From positions 1-42,932 of the forward strand of contig DASCNA010000109.1 of NCBI GenBank assembly GCA_036011305.1: DNA of 42,932 nucleotides, read 5' to 3'. The notes below the pieces were generated by a model that was not told the origin of the DNA, ran no database searches, and saw only the letters and a list, made by a program, of their open reading frames with translations. The DNA is from DASCNA01 sp036011305. Its GTDB lineage: Bacteria > Verrucomicrobiota > Lentisphaeria > Victivallales > GWF2-38-69. Made by a program: the position numbers and the translations under genes. Numbering within the stretch: the stretch's first letter is position 1; each line of letters begins with the position of its first letter. Positions 42,576 to 42,932 of the stretch are shown here, piece by piece.

Positions 42576-42932
42576 ATGAAATATAAAATCATTAAAAATT
42601 TATTTTTCACAAACCAGAAAATATTATGGGGATACATTGATAGAAATGAATTAGAATATTTATCTAAAATATTTTATAAATATTTAAAAGAAAAAAAAAT
42701 ATTTACTCTTCAGGAAATAACTCAGGAAGAATTCATGAAGTTTATTTTTGAATTCATCTGCAAAACTGATCAAGAGATTGAAAATTTAACCAGTGAAATA
42801 AAAAAGTTCAGAAATGAAATAACAAATCTGAAAGAGAAACAAAAACATCAAAATTTAATATTGCATACTTTATTAGAAGCAGGCTTTAAACAGAAATTAA
42901 TCTTCAAAAAAAAGAAATGGCTAGATAAGGAA
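42576..42932 (+). CDS. unknown protein with coiled coil, cut by the window end
   Basis: A reading frame of 119 codons opens at ATG 42576, six bases after the preceding stop, and runs off the window end. The product is lysine-rich with a probable coiled coil at about residues 66-98 (IENLTSEIKKFRNEITNLKE). It is not recognised. Tight spacing places it in the operon of the CapC-like genes. No ribosome-binding site is visible. Confidence 0.5.
   Translation, partial: MKYKIIKNLFFTNQKILWGYIDRNELEYLSKIFYKYLKEKKIFTLQEITQEEFMKFIFEFICKTDQEIENLTSEIKKFRNEITNLKEKQKHQNLILHTLLEAGFKQKLIFKKKKWLDKE

Overview
The window is a very AT-rich bacterial chromosome segment (about 30% G+C by eye). It has ordinary bacterial ribosome-binding sites (AGGAGG-like), ATG, GTG and TTG starts, intrinsic hairpin-plus-T terminators and one TPP riboswitch. 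I see no rRNA, complete tRNA, insertion sequence, prophage or CRISPR array. The gene content points to an anaerobe living on peptides and amino acids: a tungsten-type aldehyde:ferredoxin oxidoreductase with its polyferredoxin, an iron-sulfur flavoprotein, anaerobic ThiH instead of ThiO, a PPi-dependent phosphofructokinase, two POT peptide transporters, an aromatic amino acid permease and a secreted serine carboxypeptidase. The phylum cannot be assigned from this sequence alone.

Layout. 1-5.1 kb: two doubtful small ORFs, a C45-type Ntn hydrolase divergent from an XRE-HTH/PAS regulator, and a sugar-porter MFS protein. 5.5-8.8 kb: a POT peptide transporter and an exported S10 carboxypeptidase. 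8.8-14.3 kb: housekeeping genes (tdk, PPi-phosphofructokinase, asd, thyX) and an aromatic amino acid permease. 14.4-15.9 kb: a decaying three-gene unit, with a cyclase remnant, an intact 3-hydroxyisobutyrate-dehydrogenase-like gene and a frameshifted tautomerase. 16-19.7 kb: aldehyde:ferredoxin oxidoreductase plus polyferredoxin, divergent from a second XRE-HTH/PAS regulator. 19.7-22.3 kb: an AmpG-like MFS protein, a lactonase-like metallo-hydrolase and a small membrane protein. 22.4-27.7 kb: a complete TPP-riboswitch-controlled operon thiS-thiG-thiH-thiF-thiD2E-thiC. 27.7-31.2 kb: an iron-sulfur flavoprotein, a 960-bp gene-free stretch with an unusual G-rich ~29-bp tandem repeat, a ROK sugar kinase and deoC. 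31.3-37.9 kb: an AraC regulator, a second POT transporter, a two-subunit FAD amino/imino-acid dehydrogenase and a methyltransferase. 38-42.9 kb: a membrane protein with a duplicated PgsC/CapC-like domain and a large soluble tail, a membrane-anchored putative amidohydrolase, and the start of an unknown coiled-coil protein.

How it fits together. Exported carboxypeptidase and peptide transporters would supply amino acids. The dehydrogenase pair and the aldehyde:ferredoxin oxidoreductase would oxidise amino acids and their aldehyde products. The two HTH-PAS proteins each sit divergently from a metabolic gene and carry short repeated sequences at their own predicted transcription starts, which suggests sensor-repressors with autoregulation. 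The most novel-looking part is the right end: a PgsC/CapC-related export or polymerisation module that appears to carry degenerate copies of the putative amidohydrolase domain found intact in the next gene.
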